The notes beneath the pieces were generated by a model. That model was given only the letters and a program-made list of their open reading frames with translations. It did no database searches and was not told the origin of the DNA. Both the position numbers and the translations under genes were made by a program. From an uncultured Collinsella sp. (GTDB lineage Bacteria; Actinomycetota; Coriobacteriia; Coriobacteriales; Coriobacteriaceae): a stretch of DNA of 9,738 nucleotides. Of the stretch, positions 1 to 7,500 are shown piece by piece (position 1 is the first letter of the stretch; each line of letters begins with the position of its first letter). Location: assembly GCA_902494945.1 (NCBI GenBank), contig CABUVF010000076.1, positions 1 through 9,738 of the forward strand, read 5' to 3'.

Positions 1-398
1 ACGCCGTCCACGTCGAACACCGGCGGCGCCCAACGCGTGTCGTTGTTCTCGCCACGCTGCAGGGCAATGCTCGAACGCGCCGGCACCACATGACCGTCCT
101 TGAGCATCATGTAGTCGAGTAGCGGCTGGCCCTCAAACGAAACCGCCGCGGGCACGATGCAGATCATGTCAAGCTCCTGGATGCGCTCGGCGACACCAGT
201 CAAGCCGGCAAGCATGTCGTGCTCAAAGTCGGCAGCGCCCACCAGGCCACCGGGCATGGCGCCCATAAAGAGCGGAGCCGGAACGCACAGCACGCGCGCC
301 CCGCGCTCGTGGGCCAGACGAGCCTGGTCCTCGATGCGGCCGCAAATGCCCTCAATATCACCCAGGCGCATATCGATCTGTGCAAGCGCGAGCTTCAT
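1..398 (-). CDS. nadE: Probable glutamine-dependent NAD+ synthetase, N-terminal nitrilase-like domain (3' part outside window)
   Basis: The first 132 residues of a larger protein are visible; the rest runs off the left edge. The opening MKLALAQIDMRLGDIEG, followed by a helix and the strand ARVLCVPAPLFMG, matches the start of the carbon-nitrogen hydrolase (nitrilase) domain fused to NAD+ synthetases. Those enzymes release ammonia from glutamine in this domain and use it to amidate nicotinic acid adenine dinucleotide in the C-terminal domain. The ATG at 396-398 is preceded by AAAGG at 407-411 with 8-nt spacing. Two expected catalytic residues look replaced: the Glu normally in the 'PEL..TGY' segment is Ala41, and the Lys normally about 7 residues before the 'NYG'-like Gly is Ser109. 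The third residue (Cys) and the synthetase domain lie outside the window. It could instead be a stand-alone nitrilase-fold protein; the NadE assignment rests on the N-terminal pattern only. Confidence 0.65.
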   Translation of the reverse strand, partial: MKLALAQIDMRLGDIEGICGRIEDQARLAHERGARVLCVPAPLFMGAMPGGLVGAADFEHDMLAGLTGVAERIQELDMICIVPAAVSFEGQPLLDYMMLKDGHVVPARSSIALQRGENNDTRWAPPVFDVDG

Positions 399-437
399 GG
401 CTCAGCCCTTTCCGTCGTAAACCATCGTTGTCGTAGT

Positions 438-469
438 AAAAGCGCCGGCCGCATAATGCAGTCGGCGCT
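438..469 (-). terminator. Candidate Rho-independent terminator downstream of the superoxide reductase gene
   Basis: On the minus strand, AGCGCCG (463-469) pairs perfectly with CGGCGCT (441-447). After an A/C mismatch the stem continues with about five further pairs, one a G-T wobble, closing a 3-nt TTA loop. The 3' arm runs into TTTTA. The hairpin lies 46 nt past the superoxide reductase stop codon and about 40 nt before the nadE start, so it would separate these two genes. The T tract is short, so some read-through into nadE is likely; I see no convincing promoter between 399 and 437. Confidence 0.55.
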
Positions 470-515
470 CGCATGTGCATATGCTAGCTATGATACCCCG
501 AGCGGGGGCGCGCTC

Positions 516-878
516 CTAGAACGTCGCGGACCACAGCCCGTGCAGGTTGCAGTAGGCATAGACGGTACCGGTCTTGGAACCGCCGGCAAAAAACGTCGCG
601 GGCTTCATGCCGGGCTCAAGGTAATGGACCTCTAAGCGGCCCTCGGCCTCAAGGGCGATCCACTCAATATAGTGCTCGGGCAGGCTGGGGTGCTCGACCG
701 AGCCAACGCGTGCGCGAATCACGTGACCGTCGCGCTCGGTCTCGACAACAGGCACGTGCTTCTCGTGCGCCGCGTCCTCAGTGTTTGCGGTCAGTTCCGT
801 GCAACCGGCAGGGGTTGCAACGTCGTTGCCAAGGGCGGCAATGAGCTTACCGTCGGGGTCCTTAAAGAATTTCGCCAT
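516..878 (-). CDS. Superoxide reductase (desulfoferrodoxin/neelaredoxin family), 120 aa
   Basis: This small cytoplasmic non-haem iron protein should reduce superoxide to hydrogen peroxide without making oxygen, a common defence in anaerobes. The one-iron site is complete: E39-K40-H41 in EKHVP, H63 and H69 in HPSLPEHYIEW, and C110 and H113 in CNLHGLW. The intervals H63-H69 (6) and C110-H113 (3) equal those of characterised family members, and the Glu-Lys pair is the one that guides superoxide to the iron. The first 38 residues stand where desulfoferrodoxins carry a four-cysteine iron domain, but only one cysteine (C26) is present, so no second iron centre is expected. The linker before EKHVP is nonetheless conserved (NTEDAAHEKHVP). 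The ATG at 876-878 is chosen because AAAGGAGA lies 5 nt upstream; an open frame extends further (to 1019) but without family similarity. The gene stands 150 nt after the helicase gene and may have its own promoter. Confidence 0.93.
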   Translation of the reverse strand: MAKFFKDPDGKLIAALGNDVATPAGCTELTANTEDAAHEKHVPVVETERDGHVIRARVGSVEHPSLPEHYIEWIALEAEGRLEVHYLEPGMKPATFFAGGSKTGTVYAYCNLHGLWSATF

Positions 879-883
879 GATGT

Positions 884-891
884 TCTCCTTT
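884..891 (-). promoter_or_regulatory. Ribosome binding site of the superoxide reductase gene
   Basis: AAAGGAGA on the minus strand sits 5 nt before the ATG at 876-878. It decides in favour of the 120-residue start over the longer open frame that begins at 1019. Confidence 0.85.
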
Positions 892-981
892 GCTGACGTG
901 CCAATGTTCTTGATGGTTCTTATGCCCAAAGGCAGACAAACCATCCACGGCATTGCAAATGAACACATAACGGGCGGGGAC

Positions 982-1020
982 GATGGGGCAGCGTGCGCTA
1001 TCCGCCCTGGCGGCCCCACC
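982..1020 (-). other. GC-rich foldable element between the helicase and superoxide reductase genes
   Basis: In the minus-strand transcript, GGTGGGGC (1013-1020) can pair with GCCCCATC (982-989) over 8 bp including one G-U wobble. Inside are two small self-complementary arms, CGCC-AG-GGCG (1003-1012) and AGCG-CA-CGCT (990-999), each probably only 3 bp after loop opening. Together they form a compact three-way shape starting 8 nt after the helicase stop codon (TAA, 1029-1031). No T tract follows, so it is not a standard intrinsic terminator; it could stabilise a 3' end or be incidental in GC-rich DNA. Confidence 0.3.
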
Positions 1021-1028
1021 CGAGCGGG

Positions 1029-4000
1029 TTAGCGCCCGTCGCCGCCCAGCAGCGCCAGAACATCTTCGCGGGTAAACAGCGCCGACGAGATGCCGTCGCC
1101 GCCGAGCACGCTGTTGACCAGGTCGCGCTTGGACTCCTGCATCTGCATAATGCGCTCCTCGATCGTGTCCTTGACGATGAGCTTGTACACGGTCACGGTA
1201 TGTTGCTGGCCAATACGGTGCGCGCGGGCGGTCGCCTGGTCCTGCGCTGCCACGTTCCACCACGGGTCGTAGTGGATGACCACGTCGGCCGCCGTCAGGT
1301 TAAGGCCCACGCCGCCCGCCTTGAGCGAAATCAAAAAGACCGGAACCTCGCCCGCTTGGAACTGCGCGACCATCTTGGCGCGGCTCTCCTTAGACGAAGC
1401 GCCCGTGAGCTTAAGGAAGGCGATGTCCTCCTTGGCCAAGCGCTTACCGATGATATCGAGCATACCCGTAAACTGGCTGAACAACAGGATGCGATGCCCG
1501 CCGTCGAGTGCGCCGTGCACGAGCTCCATACACGTATCGAGCTTGGCGCTCCCCGCCTTGTAATCCTCGTAGTGTAGACGCGGGTCGCAGCAGATCTGGC
1601 GCAGCTTGGTGAGCTCGGCGAGCACCTTGAGTTTGTCCTTCTTAAACTCCCCAGCCTCGCGGTGCTGCACCTGCTGGGCGATGCGGTCCTGGTTGGCCAG
1701 GTAGAGCTTGCGCTGCTCGCCGGTAAGCTGCGCCATGACGGTGTCTTCGATCTTCTCGGGCAGGTCGGCCACCACGTCTTCCTTAACACGGCGCAGCACA
1801 AACGGCGACACGAGCGCCTGCAGGCGAGCGGCGCTATCGCCCTCGGCATGCTCGACGGGGCTCTCAAAGCGCTTGGCAAACGACTCGCGCGTCCCCAAAA
1901 GGCCCGGCATCAAAAAGTCGAAGATGCTCCAGAGCTCGGACAGGCGGTTTTCGATGGGCGTGCCCGTCAGGGCAAAGCGCACGCCGGCAGGCAGGCGCTT
2001 GGCGGCGCGCGCCACCTGCGTGAGCGGATTTTTAATGTACTGTGCCTCATCGAGCACCACGCGGGCAAAATCCCGCTCGACGTACTCGTCGATATCGCGC
2101 CGCATAAGGTCATACGACGTCACGACCACGCTATGCTCGGCCACGCCGGCGATCTGCACGCGGCGTTGAGCCTTGGCGCCCACAATGGCGCACACATCGA
2201 GCGACGGGGCAAAGCGCTCCAGCTCGGCAGTCCAGTTGTACACGAGTGAGGCCGGGCATACCACGAGCGTGGGCTTGGTGTCCCCCGCCTCCACGCGCGC
2301 CAGAATATGCGCAATCATCTGGAGCGTTTTGCCCAGGCCCATGTCGTCGGCCAAGATGCCGCCAAGGCCCAGGTGTTCGAGCGAGCCGAGCCACTGGTAT
2401 CCGTCGACCTGGTAGCCGCGCATCGTTGCCTTGAGCGATGCCGGCACCGTAAAGTCCATCTTGCCGAGCGTGTCCAGGCGCTCGACGGTACGGCGGAACG
2501 CAGCGTCGCGATCGGCCTCGAGCGCCGGCGTGCGTGCGAGCATGCTGTCGACGAACAGGGTGCTCGACGCGGGAAGCGACACGCCGTCGAGCAGGTCGAC
2601 GGCATCGACACCCAGGTCCTCGGCAAGGCCAAACGCGGCGCGCGCCCCCTCGTCCAGGCGAATGATGTCGCCGGACGTAAGGCGCGCAAACGTTTGATGG
2701 CGCTTGTACGAATCGAGATAGACGGCAAGGTCCGCGGCCGAAAGCCCGCTCGCGCCCAGCTCGACATCGAGCAGATTGCTCTTAACGGTCGCACGAACCG
2801 AGAGCTTGGGCGCGGGGCGGACCGAGATCTGGCGCAGACGGTCGCTGAGCATGATCTCACCCAGTTCGGACAGGGCAGACAGGCCCTCGGTCAGCAGGCA
2901 GAACAAGCGGGCGTCATCGCGCTCCTCAAACGCCAGACCGCGCTCGTAGAAATCGAAGTACAGGGCCGCCGTATCCATAACGCGAAACTCCGCCACCTCG
3001 TCGCGGGGCGGCACACCGGGGCGCTGCTCTTCGAAGGGGCTGCCCGGAGCGCCCAGGCTAAAGAGATCCGCCGACCAATCGCCGTAGGTAACCGTAATTT
3101 TGCAGGTCACGAGCCCATCGTCGACACCGATCGCCATAGCAAAGCTCGGCTCGGGTGCCACGGTATCGAGCGCGGCGGGCGCGGTGAGGTCGGTGTAGTC
3201 GCGCAAAATGGGCAGCGCCATACGGCAGAACTCACCCACCTGCTCGGCGGCAATATGGGCGGGCGTGCGGCACGGCAGCAAGCGCGACAAAAAAGGTGCG
3301 GCATGCTGAGCAAATGCAGCGTCGGTACGGCGCGCGCGGCGCGTGTCAACCAAGTAGGCGGCATCGCCCGACGCAAAGCAGTACATATCGGCGGGCAGGC
3401 GCAGGTCATAGCTACCACCAGCCGCCGGCGCGATTTTGGCGGCAAGCAGCGGTGGGCGCTTAGCGGATGCCTCGTCCTCCCCTTGCGGAGACAGCTCAAC
3501 CGCCACGTCGTAGGTGCGATGCGTCGTCATCCCCCGCGACCAGGCGGGCTCAAAGGAGATGGTCTGGCCGCGCAGCAGGTCCAGCACATATACGATGCTA
3601 TGCTCGGACAGCGGCAACTGACGCTCGGCAACAAAACCACTGCGGGCAAAGTCGTACGACGCCGAACGCGAGCTTGTGATGTCATCGAGATAGGCAACTG
3701 TCGTCGCAACAAGGTTGAGCAGCTTTGCCGATGTTTCGTCAAAGGCCTCAGGTGAATGGACAAACGTGAGCTTCTTGCCATAGGAGAACGTGCCGCCGCG
3801 CACGTAGGCATCGGCCATGCCGTCGATGTCCTTGACCACGTAGGAGACCGATCCACAGCGAATGCGGAACTCGAGCGCCCAGCTAAAGCGGTCAGCGAAC
3901 AGCGGATTGTAGTACGGCACCAACGAGGGCTCCAATGCCGCTTTGGGGGCGTCGGGATCAACGGCACCGGCAAGCTTGCGGCGCATGCTCGCCAGCTCAT

Positions 4001-4493
4001 CCATGCGCGCGTCCGAAAGATCGGAGAGCGCCGCCACAAGGCGCGGGCTCGTGGGGACGGGCGCCGGAAAGGGAAAGTTGGGGTTGATGGCCGGCGCTTT
4101 GGGTGCGGTGCGCGCGGGCTGTTTCGACTGCGCCGTAAACGTGCGAACCGGCGTGCGCAAACCTTCGACGGGCTCGGCGCCGCTGGCATCCAAATACGCC
4201 AGAGCCGTGGCAATAGCGTGCTTGCACATACCGGGGTAACGATAGGCGGCGGGGCAATCGCAGTCGTAGTCGATCACCTCGTGCTCGTCCATGTCGAGCG
4301 CCACGTGCGTCTTGTACAGGTCGCCACGCGAACCGCGCACCGAGCCCTCGACCGTCACGTTTTTGGAGAAGCGCGAGCCGCTGTCCTCGATCGACAGCAC
4401 GGCGCCGTTGAGCATGAGCGAACGCCCCTTCATAAAGGTGCCGCTCAACGCCGCCTCTTTGCGAAGCGCCTGCACAAACGTCCCCTGCGCCAT
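1029..4493 (-). CDS. SWIM zinc-finger SNF2-family DEAD/DEAH-like helicase, 1154 aa
   Basis: This is a large superfamily 2 ATPase of the bacterial SNF2 type, expected to move along or remodel DNA or nucleoprotein using ATP. Domains in order: a SWIM zinc finger with C78, C80, C90 and H92; a long middle region (about 300-640) at the place of the bacterial SNF2-associated domain; the SNF2 ATPase core from about 690, with Walker A DDMGLGKT (K722), DEAQ at 815-818 and the GTPIENR motif starting at G844; then the helicase C-terminal lobe from about 1000 (ILLFSQF), with GLNLTAADVVIHYDPWWN at about 1058-1078 and the arginine-finger motif RAHRIGQ (R1093). All ATPase motifs are intact. ATG 4491-4493 is preferred over an in-frame GTG at 4509-4511 because GGAGG lies 5 nt before the ATG, inside the longer version. 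The gene starts 28 nt after dnaE stops, so the two are probably translated from one transcript. The exact cellular role of this family is not established. Confidence 0.96.
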   Translation of the reverse strand: MAQGTFVQALRKEAALSGTFMKGRSLMLNGAVLSIEDSGSRFSKNVTVEGSVRGSRGDLYKTHVALDMDEHEVIDYDCDCPAAYRYPGMCKHAIATALAYLDASGAEPVEGLRTPVRTFTAQSKQPARTAPKAPAINPNFPFPAPVPTSPRLVAALSDLSDARMDELASMRRKLAGAVDPDAPKAALEPSLVPYYNPLFADRFSWALEFRIRCGSVSYVVKDIDGMADAYVRGGTFSYGKKLTFVHSPEAFDETSAKLLNLVATTVAYLDDITSSRSASYDFARSGFVAERQLPLSEHSIVYVLDLLRGQTISFEPAWSRGMTTHRTYDVAVELSPQGEDEASAKRPPLLAAKIAPAAGGSYDLRLPADMYCFASGDAAYLVDTRRARRTDAAFAQHAAPFLSRLLPCRTPAHIAAEQVGEFCRMALPILRDYTDLTAPAALDTVAPEPSFAMAIGVDDGLVTCKITVTYGDWSADLFSLGAPGSPFEEQRPGVPPRDEVAEFRVMDTAALYFDFYERGLAFEERDDARLFCLLTEGLSALSELGEIMLSDRLRQISVRPAPKLSVRATVKSNLLDVELGASGLSAADLAVYLDSYKRHQTFARLTSGDIIRLDEGARAAFGLAEDLGVDAVDLLDGVSLPASSTLFVDSMLARTPALEADRDAAFRRTVERLDTLGKMDFTVPASLKATMRGYQVDGYQWLGSLEHLGLGGILADDMGLGKTLQMIAHILARVEAGDTKPTLVVCPASLVYNWTAELERFAPSLDVCAIVGAKAQRRVQIAGVAEHSVVVTSYDLMRRDIDEYVERDFARVVLDEAQYIKNPLTQVARAAKRLPAGVRFALTGTPIENRLSELWSIFDFLMPGLLGTRESFAKRFESPVEHAEGDSAARLQALVSPFVLRRVKEDVVADLPEKIEDTVMAQLTGEQRKLYLANQDRIAQQVQHREAGEFKKDKLKVLAELTKLRQICCDPRLHYEDYKAGSAKLDTCMELVHGALDGGHRILLFSQFTGMLDIIGKRLAKEDIAFLKLTGASSKESRAKMVAQFQAGEVPVFLISLKAGGVGLNLTAADVVIHYDPWWNVAAQDQATARAHRIGQQHTVTVYKLIVKDTIEERIMQMQESKRDLVNSVLGGDGISSALFTREDVLALLGGDGR

Positions 4494-4498
4494 CACTT

Positions 4499-4503
4499 CC
4501 TCC
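4499..4503 (-). promoter_or_regulatory. Ribosome binding site of the SNF2 helicase gene
   Basis: GGAGG on the minus strand is 5 nt from the ATG at 4491-4493 and lies in the 28-nt gap after dnaE. It overlaps codons that would be translated if the upstream GTG (4509-4511) were used, which argues for the ATG start. Confidence 0.8.
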
Positions 4504-4521
4504 AATCTCACCCGGGGTAGC

Positions 4522-7500
4522 TTAGATCACCGTCACGCGACCCTGGTTACCCACAATGGCCTTGGCCTCGGCCAGCAGCGGAATCGAACGCGCGTTGACC
4601 TTGGAAGGTACCTCGGCACGCAGCACGCGCCCGTCCACCTGCTCGATAAAGATCTCCACGCGGTCGCCGCCCGGGTTGGCGGTGAGCACCGTGGCCAGGC
4701 GCGCCATATTGCCCTGGCTAAAGCGGCTGTTGGGCACCATGACCTCAAACACCTTGGGCTTGTTGTTCTCCTCGTTGAGCTCGAGCGGCACGATCTCCTG
4801 CGCGATGATCTGGTCGCCGCGGTCCGAGCGCTCGAGTTTGCCCTTAATGCGCACAAAGGCATCGGACAGCTGCGCGCCGGTCTCGGGATCGACCTCGCCG
4901 TACAGGTACCCCTCGGCCTCTTTATAGGTCTTGGGGAACACGACGACGGTGGCCTCGCCTTCCATGTCCTCGAGCTGCACGATGCCCATGGGGTCACCGT
5001 TTTTGGTCACGCGCTTGGACACGCTCGAGACCATGCCGGCCCACCACAGCGCCTTGCCCTCGGGAATCTCCTGGTTGATGGTGCCGCCCGTAGGATTCTG
5101 AACTTCGTAGCCGGTATCGATCTGCGAGAACGAGAAGTCGCGCGCCTTGGCTAGTGCATACTCAAACGGGCGCAGCGGGTGGTCCGAGACATAGATGCCC
5201 AGAACCTCCTTCTCCTGGCTCAGCTTAAGGTGGCGGTCCCACTCCTGACCATCCGGATCGGGCACGCTCACCTCAAAGCCCGAGCCCTCAACGTCGCCAA
5301 ACATATCAAAGAACGACGTCTGACCGCTCGCGCGATCCTTCTGGCGCTTCACCGCGGCATCGATGATGTTCTCGGGGTTGTTCTTATCCACAAAGTGCAT
5401 CATCTGGCGACGCGGATACCCCGTGGAGTCGAAGGCGCCTGCCTTGATGAGCGATTCGATCACGCGGCGGTTGGCCTGGCTCGAGTCCACGCGCTCGACA
5501 AAGTCGTGCAGCGTCTTAAACGGGCCGCCCGCCTCGCGCTCGGCGATAATCGCCTGCGCCACGCCGGTGCCCACGCCGCGGATGCCGGCCAGACCAAAGC
5601 GCACGCCCTCCTTGGTAGCCGTGAACTCGGTACCGGACTCGTTGACATCTGGCGACAGCACGGGGATGCCGTCGTGACGGCATGCCGAGACGTAGTGCAC
5701 GATCTTGTCGGTCTTGCCCGTATAGGACGTCAGAACGGCCGCCATGTACTCGTGCGGATAGTGCGCCTTGAGCCACGCCGTCTGCATAACCAGGATGGCG
5801 TAGCCGGCGGAGTGCGACTTGTTGAAGGCGTAGGACGCGAACTCGAGAACATCGTCCCAAATCTTCTGGGCGACCTCGCGCGTATAGTTGTTCTTGATGG
5901 CGCCGTTCATCCAGTGGTCGTAGGTGGTCTCGTCGGAGCCATCCTCCCAGTGGAGCACCGTCGACGTGAGCAGCTTGATTTTCTTCTTAGCCACGGGCTT
6001 ACGGATACGCGAGTCCGATTCGCCCTTGGAGAAGCCGCACATCTCGACGGAGATGAGCATAACCTGCTCCTGGTAGACCATGGTGCCGTAGGTTTCGCCC
6101 AGGATGTCGTCCAGACGGTCGTCGTAGGAGACGGCCGGCTCCTTGCCGTTCATACGGTTGATGTAGGACGAGACCATGCCGGCGCCCAGCGGGCCCGGGC
6201 GGTATAGGGCGATCAATGCTACGACGTGCTTGTACTCGGTGGGCTTCATATTCTTGATCGTGGCCGTCATGCCGGCGGACTCGACCTGGAAGACGCCGGC
6301 GGTGTGGCCGGAACCCATGAGCTTAAAGATCTCGGGGTCGTCAAAGGGAATCTCTTCCTCTTTGATGTCGATGCCGAAGTTCTTTTTGATGTTTGCCTTG
6401 GCCTTGGAGATAACAGTCAGCGTGCGCAGGCCCAAGAAGTCCATCTTGAGCAAGCCCATGTCGGCAACGGTATGGCCCTCGTACTGGGTAATCTCGACGC
6501 CGCCCTTGGTGTCGAGCTTGGTGGGCACGTGCTCGTTGACGGGGTCGCGGCAGATCAGAACGGCGCACGCGTGCACGCCCTCGCCACGGGTGAGGCCCTC
6601 GATTGAGAGCGCCGTGTCGATGATGCGGCGGGCGTCGTCGTCCTTTTTATATGCCTCGGCAAAATCGGGGTTAAACAGGTCCTCTTTGCCGGGTTGCTTT
6701 TCGAGCACCTGCTTGAGCTTGACCTTGGGGTCGCTCGAGACCATCTTGGACAGACGCTGGCCCATGTAGACCGGGTAGTCCAGGACGCGAGCGGCGTCGT
6801 TGATGGCCTGCTTGGCCTTAATGGTCGAGTAGGTGATGACGTGGGTGACCTTCTCGGGGCCGTAGAGCTGGCGAACGTGCTCCACGACCTCGAGGCGCCG
6901 CTCATCGTCGAAGTCCATATCGATATCGGGCATCTCGGTACGCTGCGGGGACAGGAACCTCTCGAACATCAGGCCGTTCTCGAGCGGGTCGAACGCGGTG
7001 ATGTTCATGGCGTAGGCGACGATAGCGCCGGCAGCCGAGCCACGGCCGGGGCCGACGCCGATGCCGTTGTCCTTGGCCCATTGCACGTACTCGGCAACAA
7101 TCAAAAAGTAGGCGGCAAAGCCCTTGTCGCAGATGACTTTGTATTCGTACTCAAAGCGCTCTTTGATGTTGACGCCACCGATCTCGCGCGTGGCCCAGTC
7201 GTCACCGTAGTGCTGGCGCAGGCCCTTCTCGCACTCGCGGCGGAACTGACTCTCGTGCGTCTCGCCGGGGTCGAGCAACGGGAAGCGCGGCAGGATGATG
7301 GAGTCCCAGTCCAGCTCGACGTAGCACTTGTCGGCGATCTCGAGCGTGTTGTCGCAGGCCTCGGGGCAATACGGGAACATCGCCCGCATCTCCTCCTCGG
7401 TCTTCATGTAAAACTCCGAGCCAGTCATGCGCATGCGGTTGGGGTCGTCGACCTTGGCGTTCATGCCGATGCACATGATGACGTCCTGCACGGGAGCGTC

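Noticed and set aside
892..970. Promoter for the superoxide reductase gene (TTGCAA and CATAAG hexamers on the minus strand)
   Set aside because: Each matches only four of six consensus bases and their spacing is wrong as a pair; not strong enough to annotate.
879..1019. N-terminal extension of the superoxide reductase open frame (47 more codons)
   Set aside because: The strong ribosome binding site at 884-891 and the family's usual start point both favour the ATG at 876-878; the extension runs through the GC-rich foldable element.
2307..3755. Long plus-strand open frame (482 codons) opposite the helicase gene
   Set aside because: It is antisense to a complete SNF2 helicase, rich in Arg/Gly/Ala with no domain pattern; such shadows are expected in GC-rich DNA.
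1029..4493. SNF2 helicase as part of an anti-phage system such as DISARM
   Set aside because: No methyltransferase, nuclease, phospholipase D-like or other defence partner is adjacent; neighbours are dnaE and superoxide reductase, and the SWIM-SNF2 architecture is widespread outside defence loci.
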